From the NCBI GenBank assembly GCA_963578105.1, contig CAUZBP010000007.1, forward strand, positions 40,604 through 104,603: a stretch of DNA of 64,000 nucleotides, given 5' to 3'. The notes beneath the pieces are model-generated. The model was given only the letters and a program-made list of their open reading frames with translations, ran no database searches and was not told the DNA's origin. Positions within the stretch are counted from its first letter, which is position 1; each line of letters opens with the position of its first letter. This document shows positions 56,685 through 64,000 of the stretch, piece after piece. The DNA comes from GCA-2718815 sp963578105 (GTDB taxonomy: Bacteria; Planctomycetota; Planctomycetia; Pirellulales; Pirellulaceae). The position numbers were made by a program, and so were the translations under genes.

Positions 56685-56954
56685 ATGGCACTGACGAAAG
56701 AGCGAAAGCTGGATTTGGTTGCTGACCACAAGCGTGGCGAAAATGACACGGGTTCACCCGAGGTGCAAGTCGCAATTTTGACGACTCGGATTAACGAGTT
56801 GACGGAACACATGCGAATTCACAAAAAGGATTACGCCAGTCGTCGTGGCTTGTTGAACATGGTGAGTCGACGTCGTCGGCTGTTGGACTATCTCAAAGAA
56901 GTAGAGCCGCAGCGATATCTCGATATCATTCGCCGACTGAGCATCCGCAAGTAG
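56685..56954 (+). CDS. rpsO: 30S ribosomal protein S15
   Basis: The 89-residue protein is the normal length and has the family blocks DTGSPEVQVAILTTRINELTEH and RRGLLNMVSRRRRLLDYLK. S15 binds the 16S central domain. The rpsO–pnp pairing is widespread and supports the identification; pnp starts 183 bases on. No strong ribosome binding site lies within 15 bases of the ATG, consistent with a structured, possibly autoregulated leader. Confidence 0.97.
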   Translation: MALTKERKLDLVADHKRGENDTGSPEVQVAILTTRINELTEHMRIHKKDYASRRGLLNMVSRRRRLLDYLKEVEPQRYLDIIRRLSIRK

Positions 56955-57137
56955 CATCCCCTTGCTATCGTTACACCCACACCGGCGTCGCTACCGCCAC
57001 AACAGTTTTTGCCTGCACTTGAAGAACCGTGCAGATCTATTGCAAAGATGTGTCCGCGGTGCGGTTGAGTCGTAGCAAGAATGGTTCCTGGTGTCTGTCT
57101 GTTCAGTACTCTCCCTGTAGGAAAGTAGGAAACTAAA

Positions 57138-59249
57138 GTGAAAGTACGTGTAGAGCGTCAAGTTGGAAACGCTGTATTGTCGATCGAAACAGGGCAGTTG
57201 GCTAAACAAGCCGCTGGTTGTTGTCTGATACAGTATGGAGAAACAAGTGTCTTAAGTGCCACAGCGACAGGCCCCGGCCGCGAAGGTATCGATTTTTTTC
57301 CGCTCACGTGTGACTATCGGGAGCGAACCGCCGCTGCGGGAAAATTCCCGGGAGGCTTTTTGAAACGTGAAGGCAGGCCATCCATGAAGGAGACGTTGAC
57401 GGCCCGTTTGGTGGATCGACCGATCCGGCCCATGTTTCCCAAATGGTTTCGTGACGAGGTCCAGGTTCAAAACTTCGTCATGTCCAGTGACCGTCAAACG
57501 GATGGCGATGTATTGGCCATGAATGGTTCGTCAGCAGCACTTTGCATCTCGGAAATGCCTTTCGAAGGCCCTGTTGGATCAGTTCGATTGGGTTATGTGC
57601 GCGGGGAATGGATTCCCTTCCCAACGTTCGATCAACTTGAGGAAAGCGATCTGGACTTGATCGTGTCGGGCACCCAGGAATCGGTGATGATGATCGAAGG
57701 TTTTGCTCGTGAAATGTCGGAAGAGCAGATGGCCGAGGCGATCATGGAGTGCCACAAATACATCAAAGAAATTTGCGCACTACAGCTCGAATTGGTCGAA
57801 AAGGCAGACGTTCAGAAGAAAGAGTACACCGTTCCGGAGCCGGATGGGATCTATGAAAATCTCAAAGACCGGTTCTACGAAGACCTCAAGTCGGCCCAAC
57901 AAACCGAAGGCAAACAAGCCCGGCAGGACGCTTGTGCAGATTTGAAAGAACGGGTCAAAACCGAACTCATTCCTGATCCCGACGCAAAGGGTGCTATGGA
58001 TGCCGGAGCTTTCAAAGAGGCTTGGCACGACTTGGAACAACGCGTAGTGCGAGACTTGATTCTGGCAGGAACCCGGTCGGATGGACGAGACAATAAGACC
58101 GTACGACCCATCGAATGTCTGATCGATGTTCTGCCACGCGTCCATGGCTCGGCGGTCTTCCAACGCGGTGAAACTCAGGCCTTGATTACGATCACTTTAG
58201 GAACCGGACGGGACGAGCAACGTGTCGACGGTTTGGCCGAGGAGTACTCGAAGAAGTTCATGCTGGATTACAACTTTCCATCGTTTTCAGTCGGCGAGTG
58301 CCGCCCCATACGAGGCCCCGGTCGCCGAGAGATCGGCCATGGTGCATTGGCGGAACGCAGCGTGAAACCAGTGCTCCCCGATGCCGACGAATTCCCCTAT
58401 ACCATCCGCGTTATTTCCGACATTCTGGAATCCAATGGCTCGTCATCCATGGCATCGGTGTGCGGTGCCACTCTGGGACTGATGGCATCCGGTGTACCAA
58501 TCACTAATCCCGTGGCGGGAATTTCAATTGGCATGGTCAAAGAAGGAGACGACTGGGTACTCCTGACCGACATTCTCGGTTCTGAAGACCACCATGGTGA
58601 CATGGATTTCAAGATTGCCGGAACGCAAAACGGAATTACTGGTATCCAATTGGATCTGAAGCTTAAGGGCGTCAGCGAAGAAATTATCCGGGCAACCTTA
58701 ACGCAAGCAAGGGAAGCGCGAATTGAAATTCTACGCAAGATGCTGGCGACGATCCCCCGCCCTCGAGAAGAAACTTCTCCTTCGGCGCCGCGTTTGCTTC
58801 GGACGAACATCGATCCAGAAAAGATTGGCCTGCTCGTTGGCCCTGGCGGAAAAACAATACGTGGCATCCAAGAACAAACCGGTACGGTTATCGAAGTTAA
58901 CGATGAAGGTATTGTGACGGTAGCCAGCACCAACCAACAATGGGCAGAAGCTGCAATGACTCAAGTCGAAGCGATTACCGCTTCGGTGAAAGTCGGCAAG
59001 ATCTACGACGGGAAGGTCAGTAGTGTAAAAGATTTTGGAGCTTTTGTCGAAATCCTACCGGGCCGTGACGGATTGTGTCACATCAGCGAGTTGTCCGACG
59101 ACTATGTCAATAGCGTTTCGGACATATGCAAGGTAGGCGATCAGCTCAAAGTCAAAGTAATTTCCGTCGATGACCACGACCGAGTGAAATTAAGTCATCG
59201 CGAGGCGATGAGTGAACTGGCTGAAACCAGTGCGGTCGCTGACGACTGA
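57138..59249 (+). CDS. pnp: Polynucleotide phosphorylase
   Basis: At 703 residues the protein is full length. Two RNase PH-like halves are separated by a helical linker. The first half has REGIDFFPLTCDYRERTAAAGKFPGG; the second has FQRGETQALITITLGT, GPGRREIGHGALAERS and the catalytic Asp block LGSEDHHGDMDFK. The KH domain has LLVGPGGKTIRGIQ (near residue 563), and the S1 domain KVSSVKDFGAFVEILPGRDGLCHISELSDDYVN ends the protein. It degrades RNA 3'–5' phosphorolytically. It starts with GTG preceded by AGGA. An intrinsic terminator follows. Confidence 0.97.
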   Translation: MKVRVERQVGNAVLSIETGQLAKQAAGCCLIQYGETSVLSATATGPGREGIDFFPLTCDYRERTAAAGKFPGGFLKREGRPSMKETLTARLVDRPIRPMFPKWFRDEVQVQNFVMSSDRQTDGDVLAMNGSSAALCISEMPFEGPVGSVRLGYVRGEWIPFPTFDQLEESDLDLIVSGTQESVMMIEGFAREMSEEQMAEAIMECHKYIKEICALQLELVEKADVQKKEYTVPEPDGIYENLKDRFYEDLKSAQQTEGKQARQDACADLKERVKTELIPDPDAKGAMDAGAFKEAWHDLEQRVVRDLILAGTRSDGRDNKTVRPIECLIDVLPRVHGSAVFQRGETQALITITLGTGRDEQRVDGLAEEYSKKFMLDYNFPSFSVGECRPIRGPGRREIGHGALAERSVKPVLPDADEFPYTIRVISDILESNGSSSMASVCGATLGLMASGVPITNPVAGISIGMVKEGDDWVLLTDILGSEDHHGDMDFKIAGTQNGITGIQLDLKLKGVSEEIIRATLTQAREARIEILRKMLATIPRPREETSPSAPRLLRTNIDPEKIGLLVGPGGKTIRGIQEQTGTVIEVNDEGIVTVASTNQQWAEAAMTQVEAITASVKVGKIYDGKVSSVKDFGAFVEILPGRDGLCHISELSDDYVNSVSDICKVGDQLKVKVISVDDHDRVKLSHREAMSELAETSAVADD

Positions 59250-59389
59250 CAACATCGTCGCTCCCAAGATCGACGATCGATTTATATTTAACGCACGAAC
59301 TGGCCGGGTCTGGTTTGTGCAATAACCATGTGGTTGTTCCGGTTCTGTGGAATCGTAATAATCGCGCTCGATATCCTTGATAGTCAGTT

Positions 59390-59427
59390 GCCCGGCGAGC
59401 CACTCTCTTGGTTCGCCGGGCTTTCTT
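59390..59427 (+). terminator. Rho-independent terminator after pnp
   Basis: GCCCGGCGAGCC (59390–59401) pairs with GGTTCGCCGGGC (59410–59421) over twelve positions with one G·U, closing an eight-base loop, and is followed by TTTCTT. It ends the rpsO–pnp unit and separates it from the histidine kinase gene. Confidence 0.85.
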
Positions 59428-59470
59428 CACCGCATGCAGTCCGTCTGACGTGCCCTTCGGACCAATTCGC

Positions 59471-60232
59471 ATGGCAGAATCCGAGAGTCAAAACGTTCAC
59501 GAGCAGCACCAGAAAATCTGGAACCGATACCTCGAAGTCTCGGAACTGGCAGGTGAGTTGGCCCATGAGATCAAGAACCCGCTGTCAGTGATTCGCATGA
59601 ATATGGATCTTCTGGCAGAGGATCTAGAAGAAGCTACCAGCCAGCGTGAACGTCGCGGTCTGAACAAAGTAGGGATTGTTCAGGCTCAATGTAAGCGTCT
59701 GCAGAACCTGCTTGATGACTTTCTGAAGTACGTCCGGGTCACTGACCTGGATCTCAAGGCTGGCAATCTCAATGAACAGATCCAACGAGTGCTCGACTTT
59801 GTCAGCCTCAAGGCTCAAGAACAAAAGATTGAGGTACTTCGTTACCTGGATGCAGATCTGCCCAGCATCCTGATGGATGCGGGCCGCCTGTACGCCGCTC
59901 TCTTGAACTTGGTATTGAACGCCATTCAAGCCATGCCGCACGGAGGAACCTTGGTCGTGCGTACACGACTGACACCCTCGCGCGTCGCGCTGGATTTAAT
60001 CGACGATGGCTGCGGGATGGAACAGGAAACCGCCATTCGGATGTTTGAACCCTTCTTCACCACAAAGGAAAATGGATCTGGGTTGGGCCTGCCAACGGCT
60101 CGACGGATCATCGAAGCCACAGGTGGTCGCATTGCCGTACAGAGTGTCGTCGGGCATGGAACCCAGTTCACCCTTGAGTTCCCGATCCCGCCTCGCCTGA
60201 CAGCGGACGAGTGCGATGACTCGAACCACTAG
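59471..60232 (+). CDS. Soluble histidine kinase, NtrB-like core
   Basis: From the ATG at 59471 the protein is 253 residues; the frame extends upstream into the terminator. It has no membrane helix and no recognisable PAS or other sensor domain, so nearly the whole protein is the kinase core: H-box AGELAHEIKNPLSVIRMN (His32), N-box NLVLNAIQAMPHGG, G1 DDGCGM, F-box FEPFFTTK and G2 GSGLGLPTARRI. The sequence is of the NtrB/ZraS subtype that partners sigma-54 activators. The response regulator starts 45 bases later. Its signal is unknown and might come from a partner protein bound at the N-terminus. Confidence 0.92.
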   Translation: MAESESQNVHEQHQKIWNRYLEVSELAGELAHEIKNPLSVIRMNMDLLAEDLEEATSQRERRGLNKVGIVQAQCKRLQNLLDDFLKYVRVTDLDLKAGNLNEQIQRVLDFVSLKAQEQKIEVLRYLDADLPSILMDAGRLYAALLNLVLNAIQAMPHGGTLVVRTRLTPSRVALDLIDDGCGMEQETAIRMFEPFFTTKENGSGLGLPTARRIIEATGGRIAVQSVVGHGTQFTLEFPIPPRLTADECDDSNH

Positions 60233-60277
60233 CACGTCGCCTCCCACTTTCCAGAACAATTCGTTATCATCACTGCC

Positions 60278-61684
60278 ATGGCCACTGCTAAAAAAACAGA
60301 ATCGAAAAACCATCAGGCCCCGCCCATCACCGTCCTGATTGTCGATAACGACAAGCATCACGCGCAAGCCATGTCGGAAATCCTCGAACGCGTGGGCTAC
60401 GATTGCATACAAGCTACTTCCGGACCGGAAGGAGCAAAAAAAATCGACCAGCACAACTATGACGTCGTGATTACTGATTTGATGATGAACGACGTCGATG
60501 GTATGCAGGTCCTTTCCCGGGCCAAGGAGTCGCTCCCCAACTGCGAGGTCATCATGGTCACGGGACATGGCACCATTCCCAAGGCGGTCGAAGCGATGCA
60601 AAACGGTGCTTTCACTTTCATTGAAAAACCCATCCATGCCGACGGCCTTCGGGCGGCAACAGAGAAAGCCGCAGACGCCGTCCGCTTACGACAGACAAAC
60701 CTCGACCTTCACAAAAGACTGGACGAAAAGTTCGGCTTTGACCGCATCATCTATGCCAGTGCTGAAATGCAAGCGGTGATCGACCGCCTTCAACGTATCG
60801 CGCCCACAGAAGCACGAGTTCTGATCACCGGCAAAAATGGAACGGGAAAAGAATTAGTAGCCCAAGCCATCCATCAGAACAGCCCCCGCAAGAAAAAACG
60901 ATTTGTCGCGGTGAACTTTGCCGCGCTGAGTGAACACTTGCTGGAAAGTGAACTGTTTGGACACATCAGGGGTGCCTACACGGACGCTTCCACCGATCGG
61001 GTAGGACGTTTTGAATATGTTGATGGTGGCACCCTGTTTCTGGATGAAGTCGGTGACATGCCAATGGCAACTCAGATCAAGCTCTTACGGGTGCTGGAAA
61101 GTGGGGAGATCACTCGAGTCGGTGAAAACAAGCATTTCAAGGTCAACGTACGTGTACTATCTGCTACCAATCGCGATTTGGAAGAAGCCGTCGCCGCGGG
61201 CACTTTCCGTGAGGACCTTTATCATCGCTTGAAAGTGGTCACGATTGATTTGCCACGCCTCGCCGATCGCCGAGACGACATCGCGCCCCTGCTGGACCAG
61301 TTTCGCAAAGAGCTTTCCAAACAGTACGGGAAGTCAATCAAGTCCGTTTCACCCGAAGTGATTAAACGCTTGTTTGCCTACGCTTGGCCGGGAAACGTAC
61401 GCCAGTTACGAAACTTCGTCGAAACCATGGTGGTTCTGGACACTGATGGCCTCTTGGATGTCGATGACCTACCGCCCGAGCTAACAGAAGTAGAAATGGT
61501 TGTGGAAAATTCGAGTCAATCCGGACCCTGGGACTTGATTGGCCAATCGATGGAGCAAATTGAACGCTGGGCGATCCAGGAAACCTTAAGACTTGCAAAC
61601 GGCAATCGTGAAGAAGCTGCCCGCCTGTTGAAAATAGGTGCCCGCACTTTGTATCGTAAAATTAAAGAGTACGAGTTGAATTAG
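60278..61684 (+). CDS. NtrC-family response regulator with GAYTDA in place of GAFTGA
   Basis: The protein has 468 residues. The receiver domain has Asp67 in DVVITDLMM and Lys in FIEKPI. The AAA+ domain has Walker A GKNGTGKE (about 186–193) and Walker B GGTLFLDEV, and a Fis-type HTH ends the protein (NREEAARLLKIGARTLYRKI). The sigma-54-contacting loop, normally GAFTGA, reads GAYTDA (residues 232–237); the Tyr is tolerated in known activators, but the second Gly is Asp. It may act on an altered sigma-54, act without it, or be a diverged planctomycete subtype. It pairs with the upstream kinase. Confidence 0.92.
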   Translation: MATAKKTESKNHQAPPITVLIVDNDKHHAQAMSEILERVGYDCIQATSGPEGAKKIDQHNYDVVITDLMMNDVDGMQVLSRAKESLPNCEVIMVTGHGTIPKAVEAMQNGAFTFIEKPIHADGLRAATEKAADAVRLRQTNLDLHKRLDEKFGFDRIIYASAEMQAVIDRLQRIAPTEARVLITGKNGTGKELVAQAIHQNSPRKKKRFVAVNFAALSEHLLESELFGHIRGAYTDASTDRVGRFEYVDGGTLFLDEVGDMPMATQIKLLRVLESGEITRVGENKHFKVNVRVLSATNRDLEEAVAAGTFREDLYHRLKVVTIDLPRLADRRDDIAPLLDQFRKELSKQYGKSIKSVSPEVIKRLFAYAWPGNVRQLRNFVETMVVLDTDGLLDVDDLPPELTEVEMVVENSSQSGPWDLIGQSMEQIERWAIQETLRLANGNREEAARLLKIGARTLYRKIKEYELN

Positions 61685-61895
61685 CTGCAGTCCTTGAAAC
61701 TGGCGGCTGTAGACTGTGGAAAAGCAGGTGGCACACTGGCTGTCGTTGTTTTTTCATGACGGATCAGGCCCTACAGGAATCAATCTCGAAGGACACTTGC
61801 CTTGTCATCCCGAAGTCATTCACCCCGCTCCCGCACCCAACCATCTAAAGTGTGAAATTCCTTCCATCGGGCCCATTTCATCAAGCAAATCATCT

Positions 61896-63791
61896 ATGAC
61901 CATTCAGCAACTCCCACCCAGTGTCGTCAACAAGATTGCTGCTGGAGAAGTCATTGAACGTCCTGCGAGTGTCGTCAAGGAACTGTTGGAAAATTCTGTC
62001 GATGCAACTGCTACACGCATCGACGTGACACTTGGAGAAGGAGGGGCTGATTTCATCCGTGTTACCGATGACGGTTGCGGAATTGCCGCCCAGCAACTGC
62101 CTTTGGCAGTTGCAAGTCACGCCACCAGTAAAATTCGAAACGCGGAGGATCTGTTCAACGTGGGAACACTGGGTTTTCGCGGTGAAGCCCTGGCGTCGAT
62201 TGCCGAAGTCAGCCGTTTCACGTTACGCAGTCGTACAACCGAATCTGACTCGGGTTACGAAATGAGTGTGGTCGGGGGAAAGACGCAAGAGCCCGTTCCT
62301 TGTGGATGTGCGATAGGAACCTCGGTGGAAGTGCGGCAACTGTTCTACAACACACCGGTGCGACGCAAATTTTTGCGCACCAAGCAAACCGAAATGGGGC
62401 ACTGCAATGAGGCGTTGACCCGCATCGCCCTCGCCAATCCTGAGGTGCACTTTACACTCACTCAAAACAACCAGCTCATCACCGACCTGCCGCGCGTCAA
62501 TGATTGGCGGCAAAGGATTGTCGCATTGTTTGGTGATCAGATTGGCGATTCTTTAATCGCAATCTCTGGAGAGGACGACGGAGGCGTTCAGTTGAGGGGA
62601 TTTGTAGCCGATCCCAGTCAAAGTCGTTCGAATAATCGGATGCAGTACTTGCTTCTCAATGGGCGCTACATTCGAGACCGGTCTCTTCAGCACGCCCTGG
62701 TTGAAGCCTACCGGGGCCTGCTGATGGTAGGCCGTTTCCCCATCACATTCTTAAGAATCACGTTGCCCCCTGAGATGGTTGACGTCAATGTCCACCCCAC
62801 CAAACTGGAAGTCCGTTTTCAGGATGCAGGACGTTTGTATAGCAAGCTGCTGGGTACACTTCGCACGAAGTTTCTTTCAAGTGATCTTGTACATCCTCTA
62901 CAAGTCACTTCACCACGGTCCGGAATTACCGCGGCCGATCGCCAGAGTCTAACGGGCAACCCGACAAGGAATCAACTGTATCTGGAAGTGCCGGCCGGCC
63001 GACCGCAGGTGTCCCCGCCAGGTTCAGCAGGCCTCCAGGCCTCCTCCAACCATTTAAGTTTCTCCGATCCAAAAATTGGCCGGACAGCATTGGCTGGAGA
63101 CCCTTCGAATGAGATTTTGACGGGCGAACCAGTCGTGTCCACCAGGTCGTCGCAAGACATTCACCCCGGGACATTGCCAGAATCTTATCCGGCAACCACC
63201 AATCTAAACTCGAACGATACTCATCAAGCTTCAATGCAGATTCATGACAGCTACATTGTCACGGAAACTGTGGAGGGTGTGGCTGTGTTGGATCAGCATG
63301 CATTGCATGAAAGAATCCTATACGAACAGCTACGCAAGAGAGTCTTGGCAGGTCAAGTGGAAACTCAGCGTCTTCTCGTCCCCGAACCGGTGGATTTAAC
63401 ACCTGCCGAATCTGCAATGGTTTTGGACAATCGGACCTCGCTCGCGGAACTGGGTATCGAGGTCGAACCTTTCGGCGGGGACACGGTGATCGTGGCAGGC
63501 TATCCTGCCATGTTGGCTAAACTTAATCCGGGTGAAATTTTGCGGCAAGTAATCGAGTTACTGCTGACCGATGGTAAGAAACCGGAACGCCGTGATCTGC
63601 TGGACGACCTGATGCACATGATCTCCTGCAAGGCAGCGGTCAAAGCGGGAGATCATCTGACAACGGAAGAGGTTTCAGCCCTAGTCGAACAACGTGAATT
63701 GGTACAAGATTCTCACCATTGTCCACATGGCCGTCCCACCGTTCTCGTGTTAACCAAGCAGGAATTGGATCGAAAATTCGGCCGCACCTAG
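61896..63791 (+). CDS. mutL: DNA mismatch repair protein MutL
   Basis: 631 residues from the ATG at 61896 (MTIQQLPPSVVNKIAAGEVI); a longer frame from 61716 has no mutL-like sequence. The N-terminal GHKL ATPase has ENSVDATATRIDV, DDGCGI, GFRGEALASI and VNVHPTKLEVRF. A variable Pro/Ser-rich linker follows, and the C-terminal dimerisation domain has the endonuclease motif DQHALHERILYE (DQHAxxExxxxE), SCKAAVKAGD and HHCPHGRPT. With the motif intact this should be a nicking MutL rather than an E. coli-type one. The 211 bases before the ATG carry no gene. Confidence 0.97.
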   Translation: MTIQQLPPSVVNKIAAGEVIERPASVVKELLENSVDATATRIDVTLGEGGADFIRVTDDGCGIAAQQLPLAVASHATSKIRNAEDLFNVGTLGFRGEALASIAEVSRFTLRSRTTESDSGYEMSVVGGKTQEPVPCGCAIGTSVEVRQLFYNTPVRRKFLRTKQTEMGHCNEALTRIALANPEVHFTLTQNNQLITDLPRVNDWRQRIVALFGDQIGDSLIAISGEDDGGVQLRGFVADPSQSRSNNRMQYLLLNGRYIRDRSLQHALVEAYRGLLMVGRFPITFLRITLPPEMVDVNVHPTKLEVRFQDAGRLYSKLLGTLRTKFLSSDLVHPLQVTSPRSGITAADRQSLTGNPTRNQLYLEVPAGRPQVSPPGSAGLQASSNHLSFSDPKIGRTALAGDPSNEILTGEPVVSTRSSQDIHPGTLPESYPATTNLNSNDTHQASMQIHDSYIVTETVEGVAVLDQHALHERILYEQLRKRVLAGQVETQRLLVPEPVDLTPAESAMVLDNRTSLAELGIEVEPFGGDTVIVAGYPAMLAKLNPGEILRQVIELLLTDGKKPERRDLLDDLMHMISCKAAVKAGDHLTTEEVSALVEQRELVQDSHHCPHGRPTVLVLTKQELDRKFGRT

Positions 63792-63890
63792 GCCCTTCAT
63801 CCTCCTCCGAATTGCTGTTGCAGCACCGTTGATTCACTAAAAAACCATACAGAGATCCTTAAGAACAAATCAAATCATCTCAGGTTTCTC

Positions 63891-64000
63891 ATGATCTGCG
63901 TCAGTATCGGTAGAGGTCGTCACCGGCATATGATTGCCGAGCATCGTCATCTGGTCGAGCAAGGTGCTCAACTCGTCGAACTGCGACTCGACTACATACA
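63891..64000 (+). CDS. aroD: 3-dehydroquinate dehydratase type I (AroD), first 36 codons
   Basis: The visible residues, starting MICVSIGRGRHRHMIAEH and ending ELRLDYI, match the opening of type I 3-dehydroquinases: a first strand, then the helix, then VELRLDYI with the conserved Glu-x-Arg. AGG lies about eight bases ahead of the ATG. In planctomycetes this domain is often fused to shikimate dehydrogenase (AroE); the window ends too early to tell. Confidence 0.82.
   Translation, partial: MICVSIGRGRHRHMIAEHRHLVEQGAQLVELRLDYI

Overview
The window looks like a chromosomal segment of a planctomycete (phylum Planctomycetota, probably a Pirellulales/Planctomycetales relative with middling GC). The reasons are: a single-chain ResB–CcsA cytochrome c maturation protein; an AroD-type 3-dehydroquinase starting MICVSIGRGRHRHMIAEH; a PEP-CTERM-tagged S8 peptidase; an NtrC/NtrB-type pair behind rpsO–pnp; a planctomycete-style flagellar export cluster; and many secreted or membrane proteins that I recognise only as lineage-specific. 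These assignments come from reading the translated sequence; no database search was run. I saw no tRNA, rRNA, CRISPR array, insertion sequence or prophage.

Layout. 1–12 kb: the start of a QueD/PTPS gene (minus strand), a small secreted protein, a DNA-binding-domain/acidic-linker/membrane-anchor protein, a lipoprotein followed by the ResB–CcsA fusion and crcB, then aroC with an AsmA-like protein on the minus strand, and a wrecked SLC10/SBF-type transporter pseudogene. 12–17.4 kb: the translation block rpmE–prfA–prmC, a PlsC-type acyltransferase and xerC/D. 17.4–23.7 kb: a minus-strand operon of two exported TPR proteins, an ExbB-like channel with a nine-base minisatellite, and two ExbD proteins. 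24.2–29 kb: two exported membrane proteins carrying three copies of one unrecognised domain, malate dehydrogenase, and a phospholipase/carboxylesterase-fold protein that has lost its catalytic triad. 29.5–45.6 kb: a flagellar block fliF-G-H-I-J-(x)-O-P-Q-R-flhB-flhA-flhF-flhG-(x)-fliA. It holds the MS-ring, the C-ring protein FliG, the ATPase complex, the complete export gate, the SRP-like/MinD-like placement pair and sigma-28, but no fliM, fliN, rod, hook or filament gene. 45.6–56 kb: a loosely packed region with a small SD-led ORF, the PEP-CTERM subtilase, an SDR, a DUF6174-like protein, pyruvate kinase, a membrane protein and comEC. 56–64 kb: rpsO–pnp with a clear intrinsic terminator, a soluble histidine kinase and sigma-54-activator-like regulator, mutL, and the first 36 codons of aroD.

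Most worth following up: the three-copy domain in the 24.2–26.8 kb gene pair; the TPR/ExbB/ExbD operon; the HTH–Ser/Asp-rich–TM protein at 1.4 kb; the triad-less hydrolase; the non-canonical FlhB (NPTE), FlhG (KGGVGTTT) and NtrC-like (GAYTDA) motifs; two mutually exclusive hairpins between fliJ and fliO; and a structured 670-base region ahead of rpsO.
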